Origin: a virus
DNA length: 22,081 nucleotides
Strand: one strand, 5' to 3'
IMG/VR virus record: IMGVR_UViG_3300025881_001611
Span: 1 to 22,081 of that record
Program-made: the position numbers and the translations under genes
Part shown: positions 21,568 to 22,081 of the stretch, in pieces
Position numbering within the stretch: the stretch's first letter is position 1
Layout: the number at the start of each line of letters is the position of its first letter
Notes under the pieces: model-generated
What the model was told of the DNA's origin: nothing
Databases searched by the model: none
Seen by the model: the letters and a program-made list of their open reading frames with translations, nothing else

Positions 21568-22081
21568 GTGTACGATAGACGCCTAACACTGCATAGAGGT
21601 GTATCAAATCCAATCTCATTCACGTTCAAGAACGAGGATCAGAAAGCACAGGATATCACTACAAAAACTTATGAGCTCAATATAATTGACATCGAAAGCA
21701 AGAAAGCAGTGGTTACAAAAAATTTGACTGTCCTGGACGACGGATCAACAGTAAGCACTAAAGGTGATGCTAGTTGTACAATCACTGATGGCGATCTGTT
21801 AAAACTAGATGCCAAGTTTTACAATTTTTCAGTTAGTGATGTCACTGATAGGGATAATCCACAGATAACATACTCGGATACCGGTTATGCGGCCGGTGGC
21901 ACAATCGAAGTGTTGGATGGAGCATATGCACAACACGTTTCAAGCACATCGATCAGTGCATTCACACTTTCGGACGACACATTCACATCAAGTGCGGTCA
22001 CAGGCAGACCTGGCATTAACAACAACGAAGCACTACACACTATCGCAATATATCCTAAAAATTTCTCAGGTACGGTTACAG
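21568..22081 (+). CDS. T4-like phage virion structural protein, N-terminal part (cut by window end)
   Basis: An open frame running off the window. The product begins VYDRRLTLHRGVSNPISFTF then KNEDQKAQDITTKTYELNI. The sequence R-G-V-x-N-P-I-x-F-x-F-x-N-x-D-Q-K recalls an immunoglobulin-like N-terminal domain common in structural proteins of marine T4-like phages. The visible 171 residues are beta-rich and high in Ser, Thr, Asp and Gly, as expected for a virion or tail-associated protein. GTG 21568 is chosen because of the ribosome-binding site at 21553-21560 and because the recognisable domain starts there; an in-frame ATG at 21490 would add 26 residues. Expression is expected late, from the TATAAATA at 21466. 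The exact virion location is unknown. Confidence 0.7.
   Translation, partial: MYDRRLTLHRGVSNPISFTFKNEDQKAQDITTKTYELNIIDIESKKAVVTKNLTVLDDGSTVSTKGDASCTITDGDLLKLDAKFYNFSVSDVTDRDNPQITYSDTGYAAGGTIEVLDGAYAQHVSSTSISAFTLSDDTFTSSAVTGRPGINNNEALHTIAIYPKNFSGTVT

Noticed and set aside
21483-21578. 31-codon reading frame as an annotated gene
   Set aside because: It is too short, has no ribosome-binding site or recognisable similarity, and overlaps the likely leader of the structural gene; kept only as a finding.
1-22081. tRNA genes or CRISPR arrays
   Set aside because: The gaps between genes are too short for hidden tRNA genes, and no regularly spaced repeat was found by reading either strand.

Overview
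The window looks like part of the genome of a large T4-like tailed phage (myovirus type), probably marine and infecting a low-GC host such as SAR11/Pelagibacter or a picocyanobacterium. This rests on a full-length UvsW-type helicase, a gene resembling the gp62 small clamp-loader subunit, several small proteins I recognise as conserved hypotheticals of marine T4-like phages, an exact T4-type late promoter (TATAAATA) in front of a structural-protein-like gene, A+T-rich composition judged by eye, and very tight packing with start/stop overlaps and no gap above about 120 bases. The host assignment is inference. No tRNA, rRNA, CRISPR array, insertion sequence or integrase was seen.

Positions 1-14873 hold an accessory glycan and small-molecule modification locus of 17 genes in three blocks. 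Block A (1-2126, +) has a 5'-truncated FkbM-type methyltransferase, a radical SAM enzyme and a 2OG-Fe(II)-oxygenase-like protein. Block B (2114-5947, -) reads leftward: SGNH-hydrolase-like protein, GT-B/Kdo-transferase-like protein, second FkbM methyltransferase, NAD-dependent sugar epimerase and a GT-A-like glycosyltransferase. Block C (5988-14873, +) has a GT61-like glycosyltransferase, a DxD glycosyltransferase, GDP-mannose 4,6-dehydratase, two GT-B-like proteins, a glutamine-hydrolysing asparagine synthetase, a second copy of the DxD glycosyltransferase, a fourth GT-B-like protein and a DUF115/sialyltransferase-like protein. Blocks B and C diverge from a 40-base spacer carrying a palindromic TATAATTATA. 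Together the genes could make nucleotide sugars, build and methylate an oligosaccharide, and perhaps amidate or (de)acylate it. No flippase, polymerase or lipid-carrier transferase is visible, so the product either feeds a host surface-glycan pathway or decorates a cytoplasmic target such as the virion.

Positions 14853-21090 hold a replication/repair module. A leftward SprT-like metalloprotease closes the accessory locus. A strong sigma70-type promoter (15332-15359) then drives an overlapping rightward operon: an unknown 452-residue protein with a HARP-like segment, UvsW, two conserved hypotheticals, a gp62-like clamp-loader subunit, a zinc-finger protein, a small hypothetical, a 196-residue miniature of the bacterial PolIII alpha (DnaE/PolC) palm/fingers core, and a last small hypothetical that ends in a possible terminator.

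Positions 21083-22081 hold a leftward conserved hypothetical gene and, behind the late promoter, the start of a structural-protein-like gene cut by the window end. The most interesting items are the miniature DnaE-like protein, the HARP-like partner next to UvsW, and the large export-free glycan locus with internally duplicated glycosyltransferases.
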